DNA of 64,000 nt from Pseudomonas fragi (GCF_002269505.1 NZ_NQKQ01000014.1:61147-125146), one strand, 5' to 3'; numbered from the stretch's first letter, positions 26,513-35,414 are shown. Notes: a model not told the origin generated them from the sequence alone. Numbers and translations are program-made.

Positions 26513-27364
26513 ATGCGTGCTCACTTCACCCTGAACCGTCTCGGCGCCTTGACCCTGGGCCTGGCGTTCAGCGTTGGCGCCGTGGCCAGCGAAGAATCGC
26601 AACTGATCGACTCGATCAATACCTACCGCAGCCAGATTCAACTGTGCGCAGGGCAGCCATCGCAAGAGTTGCCGCCGCTGTCGGCCGACACCCGGCTGGT
26701 GCTGCCTGCCAGCAGCTTCGGAGATTTACAGGAGGCGCTGGGCCGGGCGGCCTATCCGATGGTCAACGTGCAGGCCATCAACCTGAACGGTCCCCGCGAT
26801 GCCCAGGCCGCCATGAAGGCCGTGCAAGAGAGCTTCTGCCGTGTCGTGCTGGACCCGCAATTTGTCGATATCGGTGTCAGCCATGACCAGCGCGAATGGC
26901 GTATTGTGCTGGCCCGCCCGCTGCTGGCGGCACGTCTGGGCGATTGGCAGGCCGAAGGCCAGAAGGTCCTTGAGCTGCTCAACAGCGCCCGCACCCAGCC
27001 CCGTCAATGCGGCACCCAGGCCTTCGCCCCTGCTGCACCACTGACCTGGAACACTACCCTGGCCAGCGCTGCCCAGAACCACTCGCGGGATATGGCCAAT
27101 AACAACTATTTTGATCACAAGGGCCGCGATGGCAGTACGCCCGGGGATCGTGCAGAACTGGCGGGCTATATCGCACAGCAGATCGGTGAAAACATCGCCG
27201 CCGGGCAGGACACCACGCGCAAGCTCGTCGACGGCTGGCTGGCCAGCCCTGGCCATTGCGCCAATGTGATGAACCCCGAGTTTCGCGAACTGGGCGCTGC
27301 CTACGCAACGGACCCGAAAAGTGATGCTGGAATTTACTGGACGGCCCTGTTCGGAACGCAGTGA
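26513..27364 (+). CDS. CAP-domain (SCP/PR1) secreted protein
   Basis: A 283-residue exported protein: a signal peptide (LGALTLGLAFSVGAVAS, cleavage near residue 25), an N-terminal domain of about 130 residues without recognised family, then a CAP domain with NSARTQPRQCG, SRDMANNNYFDHKGRDGSTPGDRAELAGY, GENIAAG and WLASPGHCANVMNPEFRELG. The CAP cavity residues His, Glu and His are present. ATG 26513 with GAGGGA six bases before is preferred over an earlier frame start. A strong terminator follows. Function of bacterial CAP proteins is largely unknown. Confidence 0.92.
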   Translation: MRAHFTLNRLGALTLGLAFSVGAVASEESQLIDSINTYRSQIQLCAGQPSQELPPLSADTRLVLPASSFGDLQEALGRAAYPMVNVQAINLNGPRDAQAAMKAVQESFCRVVLDPQFVDIGVSHDQREWRIVLARPLLAARLGDWQAEGQKVLELLNSARTQPRQCGTQAFAPAAPLTWNTTLASAAQNHSRDMANNNYFDHKGRDGSTPGDRAELAGYIAQQIGENIAAGQDTTRKLVDGWLASPGHCANVMNPEFRELGAAYATDPKSDAGIYWTALFGTQ

Positions 27365-27407
27365 GGTAGTGCGGGGAGGTTAAGCGAGGCAGTCACGCGA
27401 GATAAAG

Positions 27408-27446
27408 CGGCCCCACCCGAACAGCGTCGGGCGGGGCCGTTTTTTT
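27408..27446 (+). terminator. Rho-independent terminator
   Basis: A GC-rich stem CGGCCCCACCCGA/TCGGGCGGGGCCG with one mismatch, a six-base loop and seven T residues follows the CAP gene. It overlaps the last codon of the convergent mqo gene and may also slow transcription from that side. Confidence 0.92.
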
Positions 27447-29091
27447 ACAGGGCCATATCAGCCGCTGGATTGCTTGGCGCAGGCTTGGCCGGCGCTTCAG
27501 CAGGTGGTGCAGTGTGAGTCGCCGCCGGGATTGCCGGTGGTGGAGTCAGTTTCAGGACTTCAGCCGTGTAGGCCCACTCTTGAGCAACGCGATCAGGATC
27601 GCCGTTCAGCTTGGTGCCATAACTCGGCACGATCTGGTGCAGCTTGGCTTGCCATTCTGGTGTCGCAACCTTGTCCTTGAACACGGTTTCGAGCACGGTC
27701 AGCATGATCGGTGCAGCAGTGGAGGCACCCGGGGATGCGCCCAACAGACCGGCGATGCTGCCATCTTTGGCGCTGACAATCTCGGTACCGAGTTTCAGCA
27801 CGCCGCCCTTCTCTTCGTCACGCTTGATGATCTGCACACGCTGACCGGCCTGCCACAGGCGCCAGTCTTCAGACTTGGCGTTCGGGAAGTACTCTTTCAG
27901 AGCATTGAAGCGGTCTTCGTCCGACAGCATCAACTGGCCGGCCAGGTACTCAACCAGTGGGTACTGTTCGATGCCGACTTTGGTCATTGGCCAGATGTTG
28001 TGGGTCGTGGTGCTGGTCAGCAGGTCGAAGTACGAACCTTCTTTCAGGAACTTGGTCGAGAAAGTCGCAAACGGGCCAAACAAAATCACGCGCTTGCCAT
28101 CCAGCACGCGGGTGTCCAGGTGCGGAACCGACATCGGTGGCGCGCCAACCGAAGCCTTGCCGTAGGCCTTGGCCAGATGCTGCTCGGCAACGGTAGGGTT
28201 TTCGGTAACCAGGAAGGAGCCGCCCACCGGGAAGCCTGCGTATTCCTTGGCTTCAGGAATGCCGGACTTCTGCAACAGGTGCAGGGCACCGCCGCCAGCG
28301 CCGATAAAGACGAACTTGGCGTCAGTTTCGGTTTTAGTGCCATCTTTCAGGTTTTTGTACACCACGCGCCACGAACCATCTTCATTGCGCTTGATGTCTT
28401 CAACTTCGCTCGACAGTTTCAGCGAGAAGTTAGGCTTGGTTTGCAGGTAAGCCGCGAACTGGCGCGTAATTTCGCCGAAGTTCACGTCAGTGCCGATCGG
28501 AGACCAGGTAGCCGCGACTTTCTGGTTGGGATCACGCCCTTCCATCATCAACGGAACCCACTTCTTGATCTGCACCGGGTCTTCGGAGTACTGCATGCCC
28601 GCGAACAGAGGGCTGGCTTGCAAGGCTTCGTAGCGCTTTTTCAGGAACTTGATGTTGTCATCGCCCCACACAAAGCTCATGTGCGGCGTGGAGTTGATAA
28701 ACGAACGCGGATCTTTCAGCACGCCGTTCTTGACTTGCCACGACCAGAACTGGCGCGATACCTGGAAGGCTTCATTGATTTCAATGGCCTTCGGGATTTC
28801 AACGTTGCCGTTCTTGTCTTCTGGCGTGTAGTTCAATTCGGCCAGGGCCGAGTGGCCCGTACCCGCGTTGTTCCAGCCGTTGGAGCTTTCCAGGGCAACG
28901 CCGTCAAGACGTTCGATCATCTCCATGGACATGCCCGGTTCCAGCTCATTGAGCCAGACACCCAGAGTAGCGCTCATGATGCCGCCGCCGATCAGCAGTA
29001 CATCCACGTGTTTAGGTTCTGCCGCGTGCACGGAGGTAATCCCCATGGTCAACGCCAGGCCCAGTAGCCCCTTGTTTACTTTTTTAAACAT
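27445..29091 (-). CDS. mqo: Malate:quinone oxidoreductase with signal-like N-terminus
   Basis: A 548-residue FAD enzyme oxidising malate to oxaloacetate and passing electrons to quinone in the TCA cycle. The FAD motif is [15 protein letters not shown], followed by [52 protein letters not shown] and the C-terminal [15 protein letters not shown]. Unlike cytosolic Mqo proteins it starts with [23 protein letters not shown], a clear signal peptide, and ends with about 30 residues rich in Pro and Ala. ATG 29091 with AGG upstream was chosen over an ATG 27 bases earlier. Confidence 0.95.
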   Translation of the reverse strand: MFKKVNKGLLGLALTMGITSVHAAEPKHVDVLLIGGGIMSATLGVWLNELEPGMSMEMIERLDGVALESSNGWNNAGTGHSALAELNYTPEDKNGNVEIPKAIEINEAFQVSRQFWSWQVKNGVLKDPRSFINSTPHMSFVWGDDNIKFLKKRYEALQASPLFAGMQYSEDPVQIKKWVPLMMEGRDPNQKVAATWSPIGTDVNFGEITRQFAAYLQTKPNFSLKLSSEVEDIKRNEDGSWRVVYKNLKDGTKTETDAKFVFIGAGGGALHLLQKSGIPEAKEYAGFPVGGSFLVTENPTVAEQHLAKAYGKASVGAPPMSVPHLDTRVLDGKRVILFGPFATFSTKFLKEGSYFDLLTSTTTHNIWPMTKVGIEQYPLVEYLAGQLMLSDEDRFNALKEYFPNAKSEDWRLWQAGQRVQIIKRDEEKGGVLKLGTEIVSAKDGSIAGLLGASPGASTAAPIMLTVLETVFKDKVATPEWQAKLHQIVPSYGTKLNGDPDRVAQEWAYTAEVLKLTPPPAIPAATHTAPPAEAPAKPAPSNPAADMAL

Positions 29092-29327
29092 GTTGTAGTA
29101 CCTAAGATAAAACGCCATCTACCCGTCATGCAGAACATGAAGTATCTCGACCCACCACAAGCCTGTGGCCTGCGATCGAGCCATCCCTCAACTCCACAAC
29201 GGGCAGATATATAAGGCCTGTGCACGTTACAGACCTCACTCTATGTACCTTGGGCGCTGATCTTTTGTTGATTTTGGTTTCAGCTACTTGGGTAACATTT
29301 TTTGCTACAGCGAATGCGACTCCCTTG

Positions 29328-29373
29328 ATGTCCGGCCTGCTCGCGGTTCCTTCCGGGGAACCTGCGTGGACAT
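29328..29373 (+). other. Nested stem-loop of unknown role
   Basis: ATGTCC (29328-29333) pairs with GGACAT (29368-29373), and inside it GGTTCC (29345-29350) pairs with GGAACC (29357-29362) around a six-base loop. It may be a leader structure or a degenerate repeat; no T-run follows. Confidence 0.4.
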
Positions 29374-29464
29374 GACGCTCCAGGGCGGCCAGCCGACTTA
29401 CCGCGACATTCTACCTCAGGTGGCACTTTGGGCGAAGCATCAGTATCCAAGCTTCGCGCTCAGG

Positions 29465-29470
29465 TATAAT
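29465..29470 (+). promoter_or_regulatory. -10 element TATAAT before the 29506 gene
   Basis: A consensus TATAAT lies 35 bases before the start codon. No good -35 hexamer is seen at the usual distance, so the promoter is only half supported. Confidence 0.4.
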
Positions 29471-29505
29471 CGCGCTTTTGCCCCGCCTATCAACAGGATT
29501 CACCC

Positions 29506-29865
29506 ATGTCTTTAAGCAAGCGCACCCAGGCACAGATCGAACGTCGCCTGATCACCTCCCTGACCGAGGCCTGTGAAACCGCCAAATCACAGATCCCGGG
29601 GTTTGTCTGGCTGACTCATGTGGTCGACTACGAGGCCTTCCCGGCCAGCCTGAAGGTAATTTGGGTATTCGATACGCAAGCCAGCAAAGACTTCGCCCTT
29701 GCCGATGGCGAGGCGCGCTATATGGGAGAACTGACGGCCCATGCACTGACGGATGCCGGCGTAAAGGTGCGTAACGGCTCGGCCCATGTGTTTTTCGATT
29801 CACAAGAAGAGTGCCAGCGCAGCTGTGGTGGCAACTGGCCAAAACGTCTGGCCCAGAAGAACTGA
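29506..29865 (+). CDS. Conserved hypothetical protein
   Basis: A 119-residue soluble protein (SLSKRTQAQIERRLITSLTEACETAKSQ at the start, a strand-rich centre SLKVIWVFDT, and a Cys pair in EECQRSCGGNW near the end). Homologues in pseudomonads are uncharacterised. It lies three bases before a DUF1289 gene, with which it is probably co-transcribed. Confidence 0.8.
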   Translation: MSLSKRTQAQIERRLITSLTEACETAKSQIPGFVWLTHVVDYEAFPASLKVIWVFDTQASKDFALADGEARYMGELTAHALTDAGVKVRNGSAHVFFDSQEECQRSCGGNWPKRLAQKN

Positions 29866-29868
29866 GCC

Positions 29869-30051
29869 GTGGCAAAAGACATTGAAAACCCGTGCATTGC
29901 GGTTTGCCAGCTCAGCGGCGACTTGTGCGTAAGTTGCGGGCGCACCAAGGAAGACATCCGCAAGTGGCGAGGCATGAAGCGACCTGAAAAAATGGCCGCC
30001 GTGCAGCGCGCCAGCACCCGGCTCAAAAGCTTGCGTAAAAAGAACAGCTGA
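29869..30051 (+). CDS. DUF1289 domain protein
   Basis: A 60-residue protein with the four-cysteine DUF1289 pattern: NPCIAVCQLSGDLCVSCGRTKEDIRKWRGM. The cysteines (Cys9, 13, 20, 23 approximately) probably bind iron-sulphur or zinc. The GTG start follows the preceding stop by three bases. The C-terminus is basic. Function unknown. Confidence 0.92.
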   Translation: MAKDIENPCIAVCQLSGDLCVSCGRTKEDIRKWRGMKRPEKMAAVQRASTRLKSLRKKNS

Positions 30052-30056
30052 GCCGG

Positions 30057-30941
30057 TTACGTCAGGTACTTGCCAAACCAGGCCAGGGTTCTGTCCCAGG
30101 CCAGCGTCGCCGCGGCTTCATCGTAGCGTGGCGTCGAGTCGTTATGAAAACCGTGGTTTACCCCCGGGTAAACATGCGCTTCATAGACTTTGCCGTTGGC
30201 CTTCAAGGCCTGTTCAAAAGCTGGCCAGCCCTCATTGATCCGTGTATCCAGCCCCGCGTAGTGCAACATCAACGGTGCCTGGATACGGCTGACCTCATCG
30301 GCGCCGGGCTGACGCCCGTAAAACGACACTGCAGCCCCCAACTCCGGGTAGGCCACTGCCGCCGCATTGGCCACCCCGCCGCCATAGCAGAACCCGGTAA
30401 TGCCCACTTTGCCGGTGCTTGCATCGTGGTGCATCAACCACTCCACCGCGGCAAAAAAGTCATTCATCAGCTTGGTCGGGTCGACTTTTTGTTGCAGCGC
30501 CAGGCCCTGCTCGTCATTGCCGGGATAGCCGCCCACCGATGTCAAGCCATCGGGAGCCAGGGCGATAAATCCGGCCTTGGCCAGACGCCGGGCGACATCT
30601 TCGATATACGGATTGAGCCCGCGATTTTCATGCACCACCACGACTGCCGGCAACTTGCCCTCAGCCTTGGCCGGCCGCACCAGATAACCACGCACCTGGC
30701 CATTGCCGTTGGGCGAGGGATACATCACATACTCGGCAACGATCGCCGGGTCAGTAAAAGACACTTGTTCGGCCAGCGCGTAGTTGGGGCAGAGCGCCGT
30801 CAGCAGCGAAAGCGCGGTGCCGCCCACAGTGAGCAGCGCGGCACGATCAAGGAATTCGCGACGGTTGATCTGACCATGAGCGTAATAGTCATAAAGCTCA
30901 AGCAATTCGGGGGCAAAGTCTTTCGCGGTAAGACGCGTCAT
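30057..30941 (-). CDS. Dienelactone hydrolase family protein, Tat-type export signal
   Basis: A 294-residue alpha/beta hydrolase of the DLH family: VVVVHENRGLNPYIEDVARRLA, the nucleophile Cys in GITGFCYGGG near residue 174, Asp in YAGLDTRIN and His in NHGFHNDS. The N-terminal INRREFLDRAALLTVGGTALSLL is a twin-arginine-like export segment following about 25 soluble residues, as in related YghX-type proteins. ATG 30941 has AAGGA eight bases upstream. It hydrolyses a lactone or ester, probably in the periplasm. Confidence 0.92.
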   Translation of the reverse strand: MTRLTAKDFAPELLELYDYYAHGQINRREFLDRAALLTVGGTALSLLTALCPNYALAEQVSFTDPAIVAEYVMYPSPNGNGQVRGYLVRPAKAEGKLPAVVVVHENRGLNPYIEDVARRLAKAGFIALAPDGLTSVGGYPGNDEQGLALQQKVDPTKLMNDFFAAVEWLMHHDASTGKVGITGFCYGGGVANAAAVAYPELGAAVSFYGRQPGADEVSRIQAPLMLHYAGLDTRINEGWPAFEQALKANGKVYEAHVYPGVNHGFHNDSTPRYDEAAATLAWDRTLAWFGKYLT

Positions 30942-31092
30942 CTGTGCATTTCCTTGGGCGGGTTGCACTTAACCATAGAGCAATTTGTAGCTAAATGCGT
31001 CTCAGAACTTTTACCTGGCGCTGTGGGATACCATGCAGGCCATGCCTGCAACCTGTCAGGCCAGACCTAGTTAACTGAAGGGGTATCAAACG

Positions 31093-31563
31093 GTGAGAAT
31101 TGCACTTGTGCTGCTGTTGAGCGCGTGTTCCATGCTGGCCCAGGCCGCGAATATTGGCGAACGCCTGACACCCTGGACCCTGAACGACCAGCACGACCAA
31201 CCCTACACCCTGAACGAAAAAACCCGGGTGCTGCTGGTAGCGCGCAATATGGACGGTTCCAAGCTGGTCAAGGCTGCGCTGGAAAACCAGGCCAAAGGCT
31301 ACCTGGAAGCGCGCAATGTGGTGTTCCTCGCCGACGTGCAGCGCATGCCTTCGCTGATTGGCAAGTTCATTGCCATCCCGGCCATGCGTGACTACAGCTA
31401 CCGGGTTGTCCTCGACCGCGACGGCGCAGTGGCCGCCCAGTACCCTGGCGCCGAAGACAAGGTACTGTGGCTGCAACTGGACAACGGCAAACTGGTGTCG
31501 CAGCAAGAGTTTGCCAGCGCTGACCCATTGCGTGAAGCGCTGGAAAAACTGCCGGTGCAATGA
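31093..31563 (+). CDS. Exported thioredoxin-fold-like protein, YtfJ-related
   Basis: A 156-residue periplasmic protein. The signal peptide (ALVLLLSACSMLAQA) ends near residue 18. The mature part, with GERLTPWTLNDQHDQPYTL, TRVLLVARNMDGSKLV, SYRVVLDRDGAVAAQYPGAEDKVLWLQLDNGKLV, follows the thioredoxin-like layout of YtfJ proteins but has no CxxC, so it is unlikely to be a disulfide enzyme. The GTG start is preceded by GAAGGGG. Alone between two minus-strand genes. Confidence 0.8.
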   Translation: MRIALVLLLSACSMLAQAANIGERLTPWTLNDQHDQPYTLNEKTRVLLVARNMDGSKLVKAALENQAKGYLEARNVVFLADVQRMPSLIGKFIAIPAMRDYSYRVVLDRDGAVAAQYPGAEDKVLWLQLDNGKLVSQQEFASADPLREALEKLPVQ

Positions 31564-31591
31564 TCCGGGGTAACAGGGATTTGGCTAGCCC

Positions 31592-32281
31592 TTAGCGCAT
31601 CGGCGGCAAGCCATAAGCCGCCAGATCAAAGTCAGCCAGCTGGCGGATAATCTGGTCGGCGTGGTGGTATTTGCTGTCGGCCATGGCTTCATCAGGTACG
31701 GCAATGGCAGTCATGTTGGCCGCTTTGGCAGCCGTCACGCCGAAGGGCGAATCTTCGAATACCAGGCAGTGCCCGGGCGCAACACCCAGGCGCCGCGCCG
31801 CCGTCAGGAAGATATCCGGCGCAGGCTTGGCGGCGCCGACTTCAGGGTCGTCAGCAGTGACGATGGTGTCAAACAGATCAAACCACTCACCATGCAAGGT
31901 GGTTTTGTCGGCAAAGGAATGCTGCGATGAACTGGTGCCCACGGCTATCGGGATATTGTGCGCCTTCAAATGCCGCACCAGCGCCTCGGCACCCGGCATA
32001 CCCGCGGCCTTGGGGAAGCGTTCTTTTAGTAGCGGCTCGCGGATAACCAGAAATTCCTGCGCGGTAATCGGCAACTCCAGCGCATTGACCAGAAATTCGG
32101 CCAGGTCCAGGGCGCCGCGGCCGATGATGTGCTGCTTGATACTCCAGTCATAAGTGCGACCGTAGCGTTCGGCGATGATCTGTGTCACTTCGGTGTAGAT
32201 ACCCTCTGTATCCAGCAGCAAACCGTCCATATCGAAAATCACGGCCTGGATAGGGCCGACAGCAGCACGCGGTGTAGTCAT
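31592..32281 (-). CDS. HAD-superfamily phosphatase (HAD-IA)
   Basis: A 229-residue phosphatase: motif I DMDGLLLDTE, motif II VGTSSS, motif III lysine in GAAKPAPDIF and motif IV FEDSPFGVTAAKAANM. The helical cap sits between motifs I and II. It is closest to the pseudouridine-5-phosphatase/GS1-like branch. ATG 32281 is used; a GTG three bases before is possible. The substrate is a small phosphorylated metabolite not determined here. Confidence 0.92.
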   Translation of the reverse strand: MTTPRAAVGPIQAVIFDMDGLLLDTEGIYTEVTQIIAERYGRTYDWSIKQHIIGRGALDLAEFLVNALELPITAQEFLVIREPLLKERFPKAAGMPGAEALVRHLKAHNIPIAVGTSSSQHSFADKTTLHGEWFDLFDTIVTADDPEVGAAKPAPDIFLTAARRLGVAPGHCLVFEDSPFGVTAAKAANMTAIAVPDEAMADSKYHHADQIIRQLADFDLAAYGLPPMR

Positions 32282-32371
32282 CACAACAAATCCGTTGGCA
32301 GGAAGGATTCAGCACCATAACACCGGGAGAGGTTTAATGGGCTGCACACATCGTCAATCGCCCGGGCCCAA

Positions 32372-32406
32372 ATGGTGATCAACATCCGTGATCACAACAT
32401 CACCAT
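32372..32406. promoter_or_regulatory. Nested palindromes before the shikimate dehydrogenase paralogue
   Basis: ATGGTGAT (32372-32379) pairs with ATCACCAT (32399-32406), and inside it GTGATCA (32375-32381) pairs with TGATCAC (32389-32395). Two concentric symmetric sites with different spacing make a strong operator candidate 80 bases before the start. Confidence 0.6.
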
Positions 32407-32485
32407 ATACGATTGGCACACGGCGCAGGAGGGGTTGAAAGTGGGCTTATTGCCCCACTCATAAATCCAATACAAGGAGGCACGC

Positions 32486-33301
32486 ATGCCCCAGTCCCTG
32501 CCAACCCTGTGCGGTTCGATCATGGGCTCGCCCTTTTCCCTCTCTGCGAAAATCCACAATGCGGCCTATGCGGCCCTGGGTCTGGACTACACCTTTGTCT
32601 GCTTTGGCATTGAAGATCCGGTGGCTGGCGTTGCAGCCATCCGCGCACTGGGTGTGCGCGGCATGAACGTATCCATGCCCTACAAAACCGTGGTGATGGA
32701 GCATCTGGACGCGATCGATGAATCCGCGCTGGTGATTGGCGCGGTCAATACCATCAATAACATCGACGGCGTACTCACCGGTTACAACACCGACTACCTG
32801 GGTGCAGTGCGCGCCCTGCAAGAAGTCTGCGAGCTCACTCACCAGCGTGTTGCCGTGATCGGCGCCGGTGGCGCAGCGCGGGCCGTGGTCTTTGGCTGCC
32901 TGCAAGCAGCAGCCCGGGTCACGGTGTTCAACCGCAGCAGCGAACGGGGCAAGGCCCTGAGCGCAGACCTGGGTGCGCACTGGGGCGGCAGTATCGAGGC
33001 CTTTGCCGCGCAGGATTTCGATATCGTGATCAATGCCACCAGCGTGGGCTTCAAGCAGCCCGACAGCAACCCGCTGGACGGGTTGCTTGCCAGCCATCTG
33101 ATCGTCATGGACGTGGCCTTTATGCCCGTTCACACCGCCCTGCTGCTGCAAGCCGCGGCATTGGGCTGCCGTACTGTGCCCGGCACTCGCATGCTGGTGC
33201 AGCAGGCCTGCCGGCAAATCGAGTTGTACACCGGCATGGAGGCACCCATCGACATCATGGAGCAGGCCATGCTCGACGAAATCCAGAGGTTGAAATTGTA
33301 A
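32486..33301 (+). CDS. Shikimate dehydrogenase family protein (AroE paralogue)
   Basis: A 271-residue enzyme with the AroE layout: GSPFSLSAKIHN for substrate binding, catalytic Lys67 in NVSMPYK, Asn88 in GAVNTI, Asp103 in GYNTDYLG and the dinucleotide loop GAGGAAR at 126-132. The usual NVTxPxK is changed to NVSMPYK. The start follows AAGGAGG. It precedes an MHS-family carrier by 60 bases, suggesting catabolism of shikimate, quinate or a relative instead of aromatic biosynthesis, for which the housekeeping aroE would lie elsewhere. Confidence 0.88.
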   Translation: MPQSLPTLCGSIMGSPFSLSAKIHNAAYAALGLDYTFVCFGIEDPVAGVAAIRALGVRGMNVSMPYKTVVMEHLDAIDESALVIGAVNTINNIDGVLTGYNTDYLGAVRALQEVCELTHQRVAVIGAGGAARAVVFGCLQAAARVTVFNRSSERGKALSADLGAHWGGSIEAFAAQDFDIVINATSVGFKQPDSNPLDGLLASHLIVMDVAFMPVHTALLLQAAALGCRTVPGTRMLVQQACRQIELYTGMEAPIDIMEQAMLDEIQRLKL

Positions 33302-33361
33302 GAAATCCTGCTGCCTATCGATAACAAGATGCCGTAAAGGCACCTACCAGAAGGTACCAAC

Positions 33362-34804
33362 ATGACTCACGATCACTCTACATCTGACATTGATTTGGTC
33401 CCCGAAAGCCCGGAACACAAAAAAGACCTGCACCGCGCAGCCTGGGCCTGCTCCCTTGGCAGCGCGCTGGAGTACTACGACTTTGCCCTCTATACCCTGG
33501 CAGCAGCGCTGATTTTCGGGCCGCTGTTCTTTCCTGAACAAACCCGCACCATGAGCCTGATTGCCAGTTTTGGCACCTATTTCCTGGGTTTTGCGATACG
33601 GCCATTGGGCGGTGTGCTGTTCGGCATGATCGGCGACCGCGTGGGGCGCAAGTTCGTGCTCACTTCCACGGTGTTGCTGATGGGTATTTCCAGCACCCTG
33701 ATCGGCGCCTTGCCCACATTTAATCAAGTCGGCTACCTGGCCCCGGTGCTGCTGGTGGTGCTGCGCTTGCTGCAGGGCCTTGGTGCAGGTGCCGAGCAGG
33801 CCGGCGCGGCAGTGATGATGACCGAGTATGCGCCTGCGGGCCGACGCGGTTTTTATGCCGCCCTGCCGTTCCTTGGCATTCAACTGGGTACCATCCTGGC
33901 CGCGCTGGTGTATTTCATGGTGATCAGCAGCAGTGACAACGTGCTCGAAAGCGGGTTGTGGCGCATACCGTTTTTCAGCAGCGTGGTGATCGTCGCCCTG
34001 GGCCTGTACATGCGTCTGTCGCTCAAGGAGTCGCCGACCTTTATCCGCCTCAAGGCGCTCAAACGCGTGTGCGACAATCCGCTTAAAAGCGCGATGAAAC
34101 ACTCAAAACCCACCCTGCTGCTGGGCATCGGCCTGCGCCTTGGGGAAAACGGCGGCTCTTCGATTTATCAGGCCCTGGCAGTCAGTTACATCGTCGGCGT
34201 GGTCGGCCTGCAAGGGCCGGTGGGTGTACTGACACTGATCTGCGCCGCCAGCCTGGGCGCACTGACTGTGCCGATTGCCGGCAAACTCAGCGACCGTTTT
34301 GGCCGTGTAGTGGTGTACCGGGCCTTTGCCCTGCTGCAACTGGCACTGGCCTTCCCGGTGTGGTGGGTACTGAGTCAGGGCAATGTGGTGGCGAGCATCA
34401 TTGCCATCTCCATTGCCCTGGGCATCGGCACCTGGGGTATGTTTGGCACCCAGGCTGCGCTGATGCCGGAGCTGTTCGGCTCGCGCCACCGCTATATGGG
34501 CGTTTCCATTGCCCGTGAAGCTTCTGCGGTGATTGCAGGCGGCATAGCTCCGCTGATTGGTGCCGGCCTGATTGCCCTGGTCGTGGCCAGCCATGATGGC
34601 GATGCCAATGCAGGCATCGGTGCCTGGCTGCCGATTGCCTGCTACCTGTCGCTCCTGACGTTGATCACCCTGTACACCACCTTTAAAACCCCGGAAACCC
34701 TCAACCGCGACCTGGACGAACCGCGTGATGCCTGGGAAATACTGCACGCTCAGATTGAGCAAAATCTGACGCCGCAGCCTGTCGCGCCTTCTCTGCCAGG
34801 ATAA
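33362..34804 (+). CDS. MHS-family MFS transporter, shikimate/metabolite:H+ symporter type
   Basis: A 480-residue twelve-helix symporter of the metabolite:H+ symporter family: GSALEYYDFALYTLAAALIFGPLFFP, FGTYFLGFAIRPLGGVLFGMIGDRVGRK and RLLQGLGAGAEQAGAAVMMTEYAPAGRRG are diagnostic. It follows the shikimate dehydrogenase paralogue, so a cyclitol acid such as shikimate or quinate is the most likely cargo; other organic acids are possible. A terminator closes the two-gene operon. Confidence 0.92.
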   Translation: MTHDHSTSDIDLVPESPEHKKDLHRAAWACSLGSALEYYDFALYTLAAALIFGPLFFPEQTRTMSLIASFGTYFLGFAIRPLGGVLFGMIGDRVGRKFVLTSTVLLMGISSTLIGALPTFNQVGYLAPVLLVVLRLLQGLGAGAEQAGAAVMMTEYAPAGRRGFYAALPFLGIQLGTILAALVYFMVISSSDNVLESGLWRIPFFSSVVIVALGLYMRLSLKESPTFIRLKALKRVCDNPLKSAMKHSKPTLLLGIGLRLGENGGSSIYQALAVSYIVGVVGLQGPVGVLTLICAASLGALTVPIAGKLSDRFGRVVVYRAFALLQLALAFPVWWVLSQGNVVASIIAISIALGIGTWGMFGTQAALMPELFGSRHRYMGVSIAREASAVIAGGIAPLIGAGLIALVVASHDGDANAGIGAWLPIACYLSLLTLITLYTTFKTPETLNRDLDEPRDAWEILHAQIEQNLTPQPVAPSLPG

Positions 34805-34820
34805 GTCTCGAACAACCCGC

Positions 34821-34850
34821 AAAAAAGCCGCTCTTGCCAGCGGTTTTTTT
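34821..34850 (+). terminator. Rho-independent terminator
   Basis: The stem GCCGCT/AGCGGT with a six-base loop, preceded by six A and followed by seven T residues, lies 17 bases after the MHS transporter stop. Confidence 0.9.
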
Positions 34851-34987
34851 ATGGGTCGCTTACGGATGACATAACTGCCAGAAACGGCTGACTTTATTGT
34901 TTGGTGGGTTAAGCAGAGTATTTGGTTCGGACCCGTCTCTGCCATCAGGTGGAGATCTTGGCGCAGTTGCCAATCGCAGGAGGCGAA

Positions 34988-35356
34988 ATGAAGCAGTCGA
35001 TCACCCTGTATGACGCGCTGACATCGATCAGCATGCCCTCAAACAAAGCCAAGGCAGTCGTTGATGCCTGGGAGTGTGATGTGGAAAAGCTCGCATCCAA
35101 ATCTGATCTTGCACAAACAGAAAAACACCTCAAAACCTCCATTTCAGAGCTGGGCGCAGAGCTGCGCGCTCTCATCAAGGAGCAAGGTGCCGAGCTTCGA
35201 GCGTCCATAAAGGAACAAGGTGCAGACCTGCGTACTTCAATATCGACGCTGGAAGCCCATAACAAGATTGTTAAATGGCAATTCGGCATCCTTTTTATTT
35301 GTATCAGCGTGCCAACCATCAAAATGGGATATGAGTTTCTGACCGGGTCTTTATAA
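34988..35356 (+). CDS. Coiled-coil protein with C-terminal membrane segment (DUF1640-like)
   Basis: A 122-residue protein. After a helical start (MKQSITLYDALTSI, AKAVVDAWECDVEKLASKSDLAQ) it has three tandem 11-residue repeats of the type GAELRASIKEQ (residues 56-88), then one hydrophobic helix (QFGILFICISVPTIKMGY). This is the architecture of DUF1640/CCDC90-like membrane-anchored coiled coils. ATG 34988 has AGGAGG seven bases upstream; an earlier in-frame start lacks this. Role unknown. Confidence 0.82.
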   Translation: MKQSITLYDALTSISMPSNKAKAVVDAWECDVEKLASKSDLAQTEKHLKTSISELGAELRALIKEQGAELRASIKEQGADLRTSISTLEAHNKIVKWQFGILFICISVPTIKMGYEFLTGSL

Positions 35357-35380
35357 GTCAATAGCCCTCTTGCCTCCGGT

Positions 35381-35406
35381 AACTGGCAGCTATTGAGCTG
35401 CCAGTT
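35381..35406. terminator. Hairpin between convergent genes
   Basis: AACTGGCAGCT and AGCTGCCAGTT form a perfect 11-base stem with an attg loop between the coiled-coil gene and pvsE. There is no long T-run, so it is only a possible bidirectional terminator. Confidence 0.55.
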
Positions 35407-35414
35407 GTGTGCAA

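Larger units (their letters stand above)
29092..29505. other. 414-base gap upstream of mqo, with a foldable element
   Basis: No coding frame is supported. The mqo side is AT-rich with a TATATA stretch near 29210. A nested inverted repeat lies at 29328-29373 and a perfect TATAAT at 29465-29470 just before the next gene. Confidence 0.5.

Noticed and set aside
32411..32426. Sigma-54-like TTGGCAC before the shikimate dehydrogenase paralogue
   Set aside because: The -24 GG is present, but no GC stands at the required ten-base distance, so the -12 element is missing.
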